Shown here piece after piece: positions 34,135-45,479 of a stretch of DNA of 64,000 nt (position 1 is the stretch's first letter; each line of letters opens with the position of its first letter). Under the pieces are notes generated by a model that was not told where the DNA came from, made no database searches, and saw only the letters and a list, made by a program, of their open reading frames with translations. The stretch comes from Tipula vernalis. Its lineage: Eukaryota > Arthropoda > Insecta > Diptera > Tipulidae. The DNA lies in contig OY282559.1 in assembly GCA_958295665.1 (NCBI GenBank), positions 249,980,764 to 250,044,763 of the forward strand, written 5' to 3'. The translations under genes and the position numbers were made by a program.

Positions 34135-34675
34135 TTAAGGCAAGATCACCAAAAATGACGTTGGCTAAAGCCTATCAATCGGTGATTTAACTGGTAAAGC
34201 GGAGATAGTTCGGAGATCCGGCTAATGAAAGTAAAATCGATCGGTGATCCCGCCATATCTGGTTTGTTATAGAAACATTTATTGGTAACGTGGTTGGTTA
34301 AAGCAAAATCAATCCAAGATCCTGCCGGTTAAGGCAAGACCGATCAGAGATCCGGCTGGATAAGACAAGATGATTTAAATAGCTGATTTTTTAAGGCTAG
34401 ATAAATTTGAGATCCAGCAGGTTAGGACAATATTAATCGGAGATCTGTCTGGTTAAGTCAAGACCGATTGGAGATCCGGCCGATAAAGACAAGAGGAGTC
34501 AGAGATCTGGTTATTTAGTTAAGGTAAGATCATTCAGAGATCTAGTTAGGTGAGTAAGATCAATCTGCCATCCAGCTGGTTAAGACAAGATCAATCGGAG
34601 ATCCGGTTATTTAAGGTAAAATTATTCTGAAACTTGATTATTTATGGCAAGATCAACCTGTGATGCGGCCATCTC
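34135..34675 (+). repeat. Diverged minisatellite, unit about 35-40 bp
   Basis: The theme GGTTAAGGCAAGATCAATC then GGAGATCCGGCT recurs at least ten times with heavy divergence, for example at 34327, 34372, 34452, 34510, 34563 and 34630. Within units AAGACAAGAT, CAATCGGAGATC and CCGGCTGGTTAAG are the best preserved parts. Unit length varies and there is no steady reading frame, so I do not call a repeat protein. Confidence 0.8.
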
Positions 34676-35580
34676 TCTATGGGCACATTTAGTCATTATT
34701 TTATATCGTTTAATACGACATTTGATATATTCAATGCGTTTCTTTGGGAATGGTAATGGACGCATTTATTATGTCAGGATTCGGTATATCTACCTCATTC
34801 TACTACGTATATCCTAGGTATACTAGCTATGTGACTGCAACATCCAACAGTGCGGGAACCACTTTCGCATATATAGTAATATTCTGCTATCGCATCTCTT
34901 CCCAATCTTCCTCTGTCTGCAAGAAAAGAAATATAATGGGTTTTCTCACTGCGATATCTCGATTTCATGTATGTTTTCACCAGTAAGGGATTTTGACTAG
35001 ATATGAGTCGTATAGCATTCTCTTCTCAGGCTATTAATTTAAGTTTTTCTCGAAATCTAAATAATTTCAATAAATAAACAGCTTTGGGCAATGAATAAAC
35101 AAGCTTTAGAAGCTTTTAGATCGTGAAAAGCCTCATGCGGTATTGATACCAAATAGACATTTACGCTTTGCTTAGCACAGAAGAATCCCCGCCATGAAGT
35201 TCATAATATTTACATTTTCCATGAAGTTCATAATATTTACATTCAACAGCGTCCCAATAAGAAGTTTCTTCCTCATTTCAAATTCATTTTTTCTACTAAC
35301 CCAGAATATGCGGCACTTGCTGTTGTACAGTTTAGAATATTTGATGAACTGGTTCGGCCATGTTTTGCTGTAATGTAATTTGAGTCACGAAAACGTATTA
35401 GTGAGATCAATTTGTTTCAGAATTCAACATTAACCCCTGATACCTACCAATCTTCTAATTTCAAGCCTTCAGCAGAATCTGCTGAGATATAATTCTGGTA
35501 ACACTTATTCAGATTTTTACAATCGTATAGATTATTCGCCTCAAAATCTGATTACATTTACTGATACAACATATCTACCA

Positions 35581-35913
35581 GTGATTAATGTTATCGCGCC
35601 GAACCAGCAAACTTCTAGACCTGTACCTTCTTCTAGTGGTACTCAAATAATTAAGCATTACTGGAATTGCAAACGAACAAGTCAATATTCAGAAATTGCA
35701 TATGTGAAATGCTGGGAGCGAACGTCCCAACGACGATTCATTTTCGCACACAGAAATCAAAACCATTCGATCCTACGATTTCGACTAATAACACTGATGA
35801 GGAACCTTATGCAGACATTGAACTATTGTAAAATGCGCGGATCATTGGACAGCGGTGCCAATATCTCCCTTCTGGTAAACATTGTAAAACCATTCTTAAA
35901 TAGCTTAGTATAG
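35581..35913 (+). pseudogene. Gypsy gag knuckle and protease remnant
   Basis: A frame of 110 codons includes HYWNCKRTSQYSEIAYVKCW, a damaged zinc knuckle (first Cys changed to Tyr-Trp context), and ends with SLDSGANISLLVN, the active-site motif of a retroviral-type aspartic protease. The order knuckle then protease matches Gypsy. Between them the frame is partly nonsense. Confidence 0.6.
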
Positions 35914-36132
35914 CAGCATTTGAAGACAGTTAGGCAACAATTCCCAACTTCCGCTCTGCTTGGTTTGGGTCGAACGCATTTAGTTAAATATATCATTGAT
36001 GTCGGCGGCTGTGGAAGCTAAATTGGTTAAGTAGCTCGATCGTATGCTCGACCAGCTCGTGCATGGCAGGGGTGAGGGGATAAGATATCCTTCATTTTCA
36101 TGAATTCCGGACCCCGCAAGCTTCACACACAG

Positions 36133-36420
36133 GTTTTCATCTACCTCGACGATCTCCTGATAACAGCTGAGACATTCGACAAGCATATTAAAATATTCGA
36201 TATAGTGGCCAAGAGGAAGAGTAATTTTCTCCTCAAAAAAACCTGCTGCTTAAGCTAGGTCCTGCTGCAACATCTGCAATTACTTCCAATGCTAGTCCCA
36301 AAACCGTTCCACAACTCGGAGGGTATCTGGCCACGTTGAGATAGTACAGACGATTTATTCATCGATACGCAGATCTGGCCACACCACTAATCAATCTATT
36401 AAAACAGAATCATATTCTTT
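36133..36420 (+). pseudogene. Gypsy reverse transcriptase remnant
   Basis: VFIYLDDLLITAETFDKHIK at 36133-36192 is the RT active-site block with an intact Y-L-D-D. A shifted frame at about 36300-36410 gives KTVPQLGGYLATL and YRRFIHRYADLATPL, the thumb region that precedes RNase H in Gypsy pol. The fingers and palm upstream are missing or unrecognisable. Confidence 0.75.
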
Positions 36421-36869
36421 TCAGAGATCTTCCAGCGGCGATGAACGGCCTATTGCTTTGGTTTCCCAGAAACTTAATACAGCGAAGTGAAACTACAGCG
36501 TTACTGTACTACTGAAACTACAGATCACGTCAGCCAAAAGTGGTAGATGGGACAACGAGAGCTTTCTGGGCGTCTCGCTTGCTGAAGCCTTAAATTCCAA
36601 AGGTTTAATTTTACACATTTTACAGTTGCGGTTTCACGTCAGGTGGAAGCATCTACCCTGCATAAGTGTAATAGGACCATCCTTTACATCTAGATCTCGA
36701 TTCCATCTTTTTTCAAGATCCGGATTACTTTACCCAAATCCCCTTAATCTAATCGAAGATACTCATTCTTCCCAATCTTGCTTCCGATCTATCCACTGAC
36801 ATTCATTCTTGGAAGACACACATATGTTCCAAAATATCAACGTCCCATCCTGTTAGAAAGAGCAGATTA

Positions 36870-37060
36870 ACCTTCTAATGTCTCTCACTTAGGCGTACGT
36901 GTGTCCTTAGAAGTATTACGAAGATATTATTATTGCCCTAAAAAAGGCTGCTGATGTTCGGCGACAAATGTAAGGCGACAAACGATGTAAATACTCCTCC
37001 CTCCTGTAATCGAGAATATTCCAGTGCGAAAATCCTCGTGGTCTCAGATGATTTCAAACT
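36870..37060 (+). pseudogene. Gypsy integrase zinc-domain remnant
   Basis: SHLGVRVSLEVLRRYYYCPK at about 36884-36945 corresponds to the HLG..KT...L...Y.WP motif of the integrase N-terminal HHCC domain. The following CKATNDVNTP-like stretch would be its Cys-Cys part. The catalytic core is absent. Confidence 0.65.
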
Positions 37061-38575
37061 GACAAGATTAGGAAACTAACTGCTCTCTGCTTATACGTTG
37101 AAGTCAGCTTACTTGGGATAAGCTGTTTTTATCTCACTGAACTTTAAATTGACAACTCTTTCCATCTGTAAACTTCAAATGGAACAAGAACACAAAACCT
37201 ATTTATTCATCGATGATTGGTAAAACCGAAATAACCCCGTAATAACAAGTTGAACATTTTCAAACAATAAATACAATACATAGAAAAAAAATAAAAAATT
37301 TAATCTCTGGAATTTGAATAAAAAGAAAAATCTGAATTTTATTTTTACATTTATACAATATTTATAACGGGAACTAATTTTAATACGATTCGCAATGGAT
37401 AGATATTCATATTGCAGGTGAATACGAAAATTATTCACAAACAGATATTTTAAAAATATCATTTGCAATTCAATATTATCATGAAAAAATGATTTTCTTT
37501 TATTATATTTTTCTCTTAATATTTTTGACATCATTAAAGTTACTACCATTGTTACATTTTAAATGGAAACTCATACCCTATTTTCTACTTACAAGCTGCA
37601 ATGCTTGTATTTAGCTTTATTGTCCTACCTTTATTCAAAATAGGCTTTGAATAATTATTGTCGCTTTTACACTATTTTTAGTATTTTCATGTAGCAAGTA
37701 GCAGGCACACAAAATATTTTCGCATCACATATTCTTTGGAAAAATAAAATAAAAACATACAACGAAAACATCATCCCTTTAATGTTTTTATTTAGTTGTC
37801 AAATATAACTTTTCTTTTGTTTATTGTTGCGCAGAAAATTATCGTTCACTTTTGTCTGCATACGTTTTTATTGTGTTAATAATGAATTATCGATTTTGTT
37901 TTGTTTTATTTAGATGATAAATTAAAGTTATTATTTAAAGTTCAAAAAGCACAGAAGAGCATCAATTATTTAATAAGCTGCTGCTTGATGGTACCATTAC
38001 CTTCTTGTTTTACAATTTTTTTTGTTGTATTATTTATTCAAACACTTGATGAGATTAAGAGTTAGAAACTGAATAATGAACCAAATTTAATATCTTGAAA
38101 TTTGATTACGGGAGGGATAATAATATGCTATTGTGAGTTATATAAACCTCTTATTATATTTCTGTTTTCTAATAATATTCAAATTATTTTATTTATGTAT
38201 GACATGAGGTTTCGAATTTAGTTTGTGTGTGTATGTGTAAGTGTGGAAGTCCTATGAGAGGAAAAGCAAAAAGGTTTAAAAGCTCCATAATAATATTTTC
38301 CTTTTCAAAGATTTTAGGCAAGTAAAACATTTAAATGACCATTATGGGGTTATCAAGAGAATAATTTATAAAGCACATTAGAAATATTTTTTGTATGTTG
38401 TACATATGTATATGGTTGCGGTAGTTTTGAATCAAAAGAAGAATTTAGTATTGGATATTTTTGGTTTTAAATGAAAATTAAATTTTAATTTTATAAAATT
38501 CTGCTTAGAAATCGAAGATTTGTAAAATCATAATGTGGACGCATGTAGAAATCGACTTTAATTAAATTAGTTGAA
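37061..38575. other. AT-rich spacer
   Basis: No gene. The minus frame at 37199-37549 (116 codons) is Phe/Lys/Asn-rich low complexity. Sequence around 38390-38410 (TTGTACATATGTATATGG) is the simple sequence common in fly genomes. Confidence 0.5.
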
Positions 38576-38848
38576 CCCAGCAAACGTACACTTGGGTGCA
38601 AAAGTTCGCACATTAATAAATTTACACCAAAATTTCAAAAATATCAAAAAATCCAATGTTTGTTTAATTTTCTTGAATGCAGATTCAAAGTATAATCACA
38701 TGTAACTTCACATGTAACTTCTACGAAAGTATGTAAAATGCATACAGTAGGCTTTCGAAGCACGCATAATGGATGGATAGCAATCTGTTGCTATCCAATG
38801 TGGAAGGTCTCTTTAGTTGTCTAAGATAAGTTTCCTAATAACAAAAGT

Positions 38849-39590
38849 TCAATAAGTACATAGGTTATATTTTATTAAAGTTATTACAAGGAAACTTACT
38901 AATTTTGTGATATATTTGGAATCACCTAAGCGCAATTTCATATCACTTAGTTCCGAAAATGCCCTTATCGGAAAGATGGTCTCATTATTTTGTTCTTCAC
39001 CAACCAGTTTTTCCAAAGATCGGTTAATTTTTTTGACATAGACTAAAGTCTCTAACATCATTTTATTTTGGGCATTCCTGTGGTTATCATTTTCCCTTTT
39101 ATAATTGTCAAATTTATCATTCAAATTATTAATTTTGTCGGAGATTAAATTTAACACATTTAATATATTTTCCGAAATATTCAAAGTACTACGATTTGTC
39201 TGTATTATTTTACAAAATTCCAAAATACACAAAAAAATCAGTAACAATTTATTTACCCGGTAAATTGTCTTTTCCATGAATATTTTCGCTTATGTGGCTA
39301 GTGTTTCTGGAAACTGAGGTTTCGGAAGAATGCATAAAAAATGAAGTTATTTCCAGTCTAACAACCGTCTCTGTTGATGCTGGTTCGTTCTGCTCATCCT
39401 CATTGATTAAATTATTTTTGTTGTAGCGGCGAAATCTTTTTCTGGGTGGAAATAAAATTGACTATTTTCGATTCTGATCATCAACAATCTGTGGGATTTG
39501 CGTCGAAGTAACGAAGCTTTGTGAAACATTTTCACTGTTATAAATATTTTCATAATTTTCTGTTATAGGTGACAATGGAATACCTGTTGA
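38849..39590 (-). pseudogene. DUF4806-like accessory gene of the CACTA element
   Basis: The frame at 39277-38849 has a coiled-coil-like middle (NLISDKINNLNDKFDNYKRE) and a C-terminal NETIFPIRAFSELSDMKLRL, the FPI....DL..L...L pattern of DUF4806 proteins. A possible 65-base intron (CGG|GTAAAT ... ATACAG) lies near its start. Upstream to 39590 the frame contains a basic patch (PPRKRFRRYNKNN) and begins after an acceptor CAACAG, with one stop. DUF4806 proteins often travel with transposons in arthropods (knowledge). Role unknown, perhaps DNA binding. Confidence 0.6.
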
Positions 39591-39939
39591 AATAAATATT
39601 ATTCAATTAATCAACTTGGTAAATGTTAAAAATATTGAAAAATATGTATAATGTGTATGTACCATTTTTACTGTTATCGGTCAGTTTTGATGGTGGTATT
39701 CAGTTTAACTAGAGGAATCGATTTTTATTGTGAAAACTTAATAAATGATTGGTGCAAAATTGGTATAAGAATATATTCTTTATCTATTGGCACACAAAAA
39801 TATTTATGCAATATTTATTTTACATAAAATCTTTGAACTTCTGGTTGGATACTATGGCCGAGTACAATTCCAAGTGTTTTTGAGGAATTTACTGGTTTGT
39901 TAAAATAATATGAACTTTTTTTGAAAATATGTTCAATCA

Positions 39940-41240
39940 CAGTTTTTTCTCCTACTACCGAATCAAACCCGGTAACGTTAAGTATAGTTGCATTGGTTGT
40001 AAGAAAATAACCATCATTTTCATTTTCATTAGAAACGTGAACTTATTAAATTTCGTCAACTTTGATGTTATATTAGAAGCTTTTATTTCTTCTATTCGCA
40101 TGTATATTTGTTGCAACATTTTATTAGGTTTCTTAATACTTCCCTTTAAAAATTGCATATAATTTTCATATTTGTATGCGGAAAATGAGTCTAATGATCC
40201 AAATTGTTACAGATACCTGGGCATATGTAGGAGTCCGTAAATATTGAAGCTTACTTTTTCTTCCCCGTATATTGTAGGAAATATTTTGAGAAAATCTTTA
40301 ATCAAAATTAAGTCCGCATCGGAATTTTGCCGACAATTTCTTGGGTCTGACAATAACCTTACAGCCCAATGTTGTAATAATAAAAAGCGATTATATATTT
40401 GATCGGATACTGTGCCTTTCAAAACGATAATGCCGGTATAAAGTAAAAACTATCGAAATTCGGTGACTTTCCACAAAGCTAAATCATCAAAAGTTCTCAA
40501 CTTCTACCGAATTCAGACGGAGTAAGTGCAAAACGCAATTTTAATCTTGTAGTTATTCTGTCAAGGTTTACTTTAACACCTAATATTTTATTTTTGCAGT
40601 AAGTACCAACATTTTTTTTACAACTCCCAAATCAATAAGGTGCATGGGATCGACAGAAAATTGCGATACCATACCAATGCTATTGCTGGGGTATCACAAA
40701 CAAACAGTCTTATTTTAAATTTTCTTAAAGTCCCCAACTGTGCAATTCTAAGACAATTTTCAATAAGAACTTCAGTTTCTTGTACGAATGGCATTAAAAC
40801 CTCATTAACTGAATGGGGTTTTTCAAAACCTGAATAACACCTAATTAAGAATGGCGGTTACTCTGAGAATTCAGAAAAGCTAACAATTATTGACCATAAC
40901 ACTCGTCGGGAACTTTTAAATACTTGCAGCCCATCAATACCAATATCAATTAAGATAGGGTCTTTTTCCAACAGAAAATTAAATTTGTTGGATTTTACAT
41001 AATTCTGTATTCCAAAGTGAAAATATTCTTCTGGTGCAACGTCAATAATATGAATCACATCAGTTTTGGTTTTCAGTAGTTTTCTTGGTGTTAGTGGTAA
41101 GTTTTTCACACCAGAATCATTTAATGTTTTCAACAAATCATCTAAATGATTATGTGGTGTTTTATTTCTTAACGCCCATAATTTTAGATTCCTTTAAATT
41201 ACAATTTTGGCATCAAGATTAACACTATTTTCAGAGCTAC
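39940..41240 (-). pseudogene. Tnp2-type (CACTA) transposase
   Basis: The order on the minus strand is LWALRNKTPHNHLDDLLKTL and NLPLTPRKLLKT (N-terminal block), ILIDIGIDGLQVFKSS (41136-40858, catalytic-type D-G-L/P), RLFVCDTPAIAL (about 40720, C-D-x-P-A), a Cys/His part that is lost, LLIWEL-like remnant of the H-L-x-x-L-G-V region near 40630, KGTVSDQIYNRFLLL with HWAVRLLSDP (40422-40207), and YENYMQFLKGSIKKPNKMLQ (about 40180-40110). This is the family order of arthropod Tnp2 proteins. Frameshifts occur throughout. Confidence 0.8.
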
Positions 41241-41742
41241 AAATGCTACCACAGCAGCTAAAACTAGATTGGTCGTCAGCTTCTATATTAGAGCAGCCGT
41301 TTGAAGATTTATCGGATTCTTGACTATTGACATCATTAACGTGACTGGAAGAAATAGGTTCAACAGTATGACAGTCTGTGCAATTCGAATCTATTTAAGT
41401 TTCTGATCTGTCCGATCGTGCGAAAGAATTCAGATTTTGATATCTTAACATAATCATTGTTGCAAGCCAACTTTTGCATAGCTAAACAGTTCAAAAATGT
41501 TTTCTTCGACATTATGGACCATCCTACAAACACACTTAAAAACAAAATGTTAACTTACCAATTTTTAAATTATCTAAAAAAATCGTTTCTATCTATAGAT
41601 ACTTTTTTATCTATTACCATTAAAATATCGAAAAAACAAACAACAATTCACGACTTATTTAGCACAATTACAAACAAAACTAGTAAATCACCAGAATATT
41701 TTAACGAAAAAATGGATTCTAACATAGGTATATACATATTAA
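41241..41742 (-). other. 5' region of the CACTA element
   Basis: It carries Ser/Asn/Asp-rich degenerate coding sequence on the minus strand (NDVNSQESDKSSNG at about 41310), consistent with the variable acidic N-terminal part of the transposase. From 41450 it is AT-rich 5' leader, then the nested element starts at 41743. Confidence 0.4.
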
Positions 41743-41876
41743 CCCTGTTCATTTTGTGGGGTGTTTTTGATATTTTTTGTGCTTCACCTGGGATCGATTC
41801 CGTATCTAAAAAAAATGATTTTGCCCACTTAAGGAAATTTTTTGGATGTAATTTAGAGGTAGCCACAGTCAATTTT
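41743..41876 (+). repeat. Left TIR of the hAT-like element
   Basis: About 134 bases, mirrored at 44421-44556 with scattered substitutions and small indels (for example TTTTTGATATTTTTTGTGC versus GCACATAAAAGATAAAAAAC reversed). Confidence 0.88.
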
Positions 41877-41963
41877 TACTAAACATTTTGAAGTAGGCGC
41901 TTGTCGTGATTTGTGATCATGGTCATTTCAAATTCTTTGTTTTGTTTAAAAAGTTTTTCGACA

Positions 41964-44066
41964 ATATGAGTAGAAAATTTTGGCTACTTGGTTCACCCGT
42001 AGAATCATTTGCTGAAATCAAAGAATTACAAAAAAATAGTGATGTTTTCCGCCTCTTCTTGTTTTATCATATGTGTGAAAAAAGAACAATTTCTGAGAGT
42101 GCGAACAAAACAGTGGCTGCAACAATCGGGATCTGGAAGAAACTTGATTTACCAACAGCTGAACACCGGAACATGGTTACAAAATTCAAAAAACTCCACA
42201 AGTCTTGGTATAATTTGAAAAGCACAAAAAAATAGCTTCTTCCAAGAAAACGGAATTCGTAAACAGTTTGTCTTGTCTTTTTAACATAGGTCATAAAGAC
42301 ATCGCCATTCGTTTAGCAAACTCACCGAAACTTTTATGTTTTTATAATTGTAATAAAGACAATAAACGGTGCTCATACGCTGCACAATTCAACGCTGAAT
42401 TCGGGAATAACTCTTCAGTAGAAGCACAAGCCAGTGTAAGTCAGATTAGATGTAAACGTTCAGGACCTAGGATTATCGAAATGTATGAAGAATCTAGCAG
42501 TGAATCGAGTTCCTCGTCTGAGAGTTCTTATTGCCCGTCGCCTGAACCCAAGAAGAGACGGATCGCCAAAAAAAAGCCTCTGAATTCATTCGTTTCTAAT
42601 ACTGCCGATCGCGCAAAATTATCAAATGGTCAAATGGCATACGTTGTCGGAACAGCGGCGTCCGCCTTCGGCCATTCGATAGACGAGGTATCTTGCCCTG
42701 TGAGCACAATTAGAAGACATCGTATGAAAGAACGAGAAGAATTATCACGATCTATAATATTGGGATTTCACCCAAATAGTTTTTTAACAATTCATTCGGA
42801 TGGAAAAATTATGGACGATAACGAACAGCGGGGAAAAGTGGATAGAATGGCGGTCATTGTTGCTGGGTTTCGGATCGAGAAAATTCTTGGAATCCCAAAG
42901 ATACCGTCAGGAACAGGTGAAGTCATGGCGGACAACTTAAATAATTTGATTCAATAACACAACTTAGCTCGAAATATAAATGCGATGTATTTCGTTACGA
43001 ATCCAAGCAACACTGGGCGTTATAAGGGAGCTTGCGTACGTTTGGAAAGACTTTTGGTGAAAAGACTTTTTTATTTCGCTTGTAGACACCACGTTTTGGA
43101 GCTCATAGCATCGGCTGCATTCAATACTTTATTTGAAAAATCAACTTGCCCAAATATCCAACTATTTGAGAGATTTAGGAAGGAGTGAGATTCTGAAGGA
43201 ATATCCCGAGAGGAGTATAAGTCAGCAATCCTGAACGATCAATTGAGAGATCGTGTGACAGAAATAAGACGTCAAACAAGGCTCATTGTAGAGGAGCACC
43301 TGAAATTGAATCATGCTCGAGCAGATTACTCGGAGTTACTGCAACTTTGCCTATTATTTGTCGGTGAAGATCTGAATCCCGGGATTGTTATTTGCCCGCC
43401 TGGTGCTGTTCATCGCGCTCGATGGATGGCCAAATTGATTTACTTATTAAAAATATACCTGTTGAGAGATCAATTTTTTTTGGAACCGACAGAAGTCCAT
43501 GCCCTACGAGAATTCAATTTTTTCATTGTCAAAATTTATGTTCGATACTGGTTCCAATGTGAGAATGCCCGTTTCGCGCCATTCAATGACCTGTGCCTAC
43601 TTAAGGAGCTCACTAATTATAGAACGATAAATGAAGATAGATCGATGAGGATGAAGATGTGCGAAAAATTGAGAGCAGTCACCGTACCTAATGAGGGGAA
43701 TACATTTTTAAAACCTATAATAATCGTGACATCCATAGCTATCAAATTCACGATTTTATAAATGCAAATACGAGAAACTTTTTTACTAGCTATGATATTA
43801 ATATGGAATTTCTGAATTCTGACCCGGCATCCTGGGAAAATCGCGCATCTTATCTTCAAGCTCGTGAAAAAATTTCTGAACTAAAGGTCGTCAATGATGT
43901 CGCGGAGCGATCAATTTCTCTAGCTCAAGATTTCAATGGTCTAGCAGGCAGGAGTGAAGAACAACAACAGTATTTGTACAACACCGTAGCTCACCATAGG
44001 AACGTTTGTGCGAGTAATAAGAAAGAAGATTTGAAATTAGGATTTGAATCTGTGCGTATTCTGTAA
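41964..44066 (+). pseudogene. hAT-like (CxxH/RW) transposase
   Basis: It starts at ATG 41964 (MSRKFWLLGS). Frames 41906-42235, 42268-42957, 42985-43188, 43243-43761 and 43803-44066 follow with frameshifts between. Landmarks are an acidic/basic linker (SESSSSSESS, PKKRRIAKKK), a block AKLSNGQMAYVVGTAASAFG, TIHSDGKIMDD (first Asp), GIPKIPSGTG, then YFVTNPSNTG where relatives have FDTTxSNTG, so the second catalytic Asp is Val. CRHHVLE (CxxH), RARWMAKLIY (RW motif) and LKVVNDVAERSI (final Glu) follow. This DDE pattern with CxxH and RW resembles the hAT group. The family is multicopy in animals and I have no settled name for it. Confidence 0.7.
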
Positions 44067-44420
44067 TTTAGTTGAACAAAAACTGTTATTATGAGAAATA
44101 ATTCAAGAAAAACTGTTATTACTAAAAATAATTCAAGAAAGAGTTTTATTATTATTAAAACAATTGTTATTATTGGAAACAATTATTATAAAAAACAATA
44201 ATTTTTTCGTAATTTATTACGATAGTTTGTGAAGTTTCAAACACTGGTTGAAACATCGTTTGTTTGTTCTTCTTGTCATAATTTAAGCTTCAATATTGTT
44301 TCTTGTAACTTCAATAAAGTTTCTTGTAAGAAACCATTGTCATCAGACCGGATTTACCAAATAATCGGCCATAAGTTTCGAGTCAATAGGAAGTGAGGTC
44401 GTCTTTTCTAATTTTTCATG

Positions 44421-44556
44421 AAAAATTGACTGTGGCAACCTCTAAATTACATCCAAAAAATTTCCTTAAATGGGCAAAATCATTTTTTTTTAGATATGGA
44501 ATCGATCCCAGGTGAAGCACATAAAAGATAAAAAACACCCCACAAAATGAACAGGG
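44421..44556 (-). repeat. Right TIR of the hAT-like element
   Basis: Reverse complement of 41743-41876. The sequence between the TIR and the end of the coding region contains short direct repeats of CAAGAAAAACTGTTATTA at 44093-44130. Confidence 0.88.
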
Positions 44557-44750
44557 CTAGTGTATATGTTTATTATAATAATGTCAAAAACAAAAACAAT
44601 CAAATCGCTTATTATTTTTATAAAGGAGACTATAGAAAATGAGCTGCAAGTACCTTTTACATAGTTTCGTTTCGCTTTATTTAGAATTGAATGCGAAAAA
44701 AATTGGTTGGAAACAAAAATTTTAAAACTAGTGAACTCACGTTTGCTGGG

Positions 44751-45479
44751 CAGCAAGTGTAATAATGAGTACGGATTACCTAAAACATAATATACTTAAA
44801 TTAATAATACCGTATTAAAATGTAAAAGACTCATTAAATTGTGCAGAAATTGTTTTAACTGTAGATCAAATTAATGCTCAAAAATATAACTGTTTTCTGT
44901 ATATAAATGTTGGTTAGCCGTAAACAGGCCACAAACGCTCCAATTTATTGTACTGCTGGTACTACAATCAAGTCTAGACTTGCTTTGGATTTAATTAATT
45001 TTTTATTACCTCGTAACTTGTTTTGCGTTTAGGCTTGATGGAAGAGGTGTTAGAAGTCACACAAGTTTTAAATAAATCAATTATTCTTCTTGAAAGTTGC
45101 GTTTGCTGAAAAAGGTATAGTTGTAGTAAACAAGGTGGATTTTTAAAACGATATTTAAAATTCTTTAAACAATTCTTGCATAAAGCGACCCAGAAATTAG
45201 AAAAAAACGTTTATTCGTACGTAAAATATTATTGCAAACCATATTGCCGCCTGTGTTGATTGAATTGCACTGTTTGTTGTAACGATGTTGCAAATAATTC
45301 ATATTATCGATTCTATAATCGTTAGATGTATCGTAGAATAAATCGTATAGTCTGTGCTCCGTTTAACGATATCTAATTGGTCAATAAACGGCCATCTTGA
45401 AAACCTTTAAGGCAAAAATAAAAAATCCGTCCAAGGTCCAGCTATATAGGTCATATAAGCCAAGGTATGGGGCACCTCA
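44751..45479. other. AT-rich spacer after CACTA
   Basis: No recognisable frame. It may include the eroded 5' part of the remnant that follows. Confidence 0.45.

Larger units (their letters stand above)
35150..37060 (+). mobile_element. Eroded Ty3/Gypsy element
   Basis: Fragments of gag knuckle, protease, RT, RNase H region and integrase follow in order on the plus strand, each only a few dozen codons long and in shifting frames. A 27-base tandem duplication (CATGAAGTTCATAATATTTA) lies at 35193-35243 within the presumed gag. No LTRs were recognised. Much older than the Mag-like element at 56.7 kb. Confidence 0.75.
41743..44556 (+). mobile_element. hAT-like DNA transposon with about 135-bp TIRs, nested in CACTA
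   Basis: The left TIR (41743-41876: CCCTGTTCATTTTGTGGGGT, CCTGGGATCGATTCC, AGGTAGCCACAGTCAATTTT) is mirrored at 44421-44556 (AAAATTGACTGTGGCAACCT, GGAATCGATCCCAGGTGAAG, CACCCCACAAAATGAACAGG). A single transposase-like gene on the plus strand fills the inside. No 8-bp target duplication was seen at these borders (CATATTAA left, CTAGTGTA right), so the outermost bases may be a little further out. Confidence 0.88.
38576..44750 (-). mobile_element. CACTA (EnSpm/Tnp2-type) element, interrupted by a nested element
   Basis: Candidate TIR tips CCCAGCAAACGT (38576-38587) and ACGTTTGCTGGG (44739-44750) face each other. Inside, on the minus strand, are a Tnp2-type transposase (41240-39940) and downstream of it a DUF4806-like accessory gene (39590-38849). 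A separate 2.8 kb element (41743-44556) sits in the 5' part. Without that insert the element would be about 3.4 kb. The TIR tips are short, so the exact borders are an inference supported by gene order. Confidence 0.65.

Noticed and set aside
34135..34675. CRISPR-like array
   Set aside because: Repeats are contiguous and diverged with no unique spacers of constant length, so it is a minisatellite.
37199..37549. 116-codon minus-strand frame
   Set aside because: Low-complexity Phe/Lys/Asn-rich translation of AT-rich sequence.
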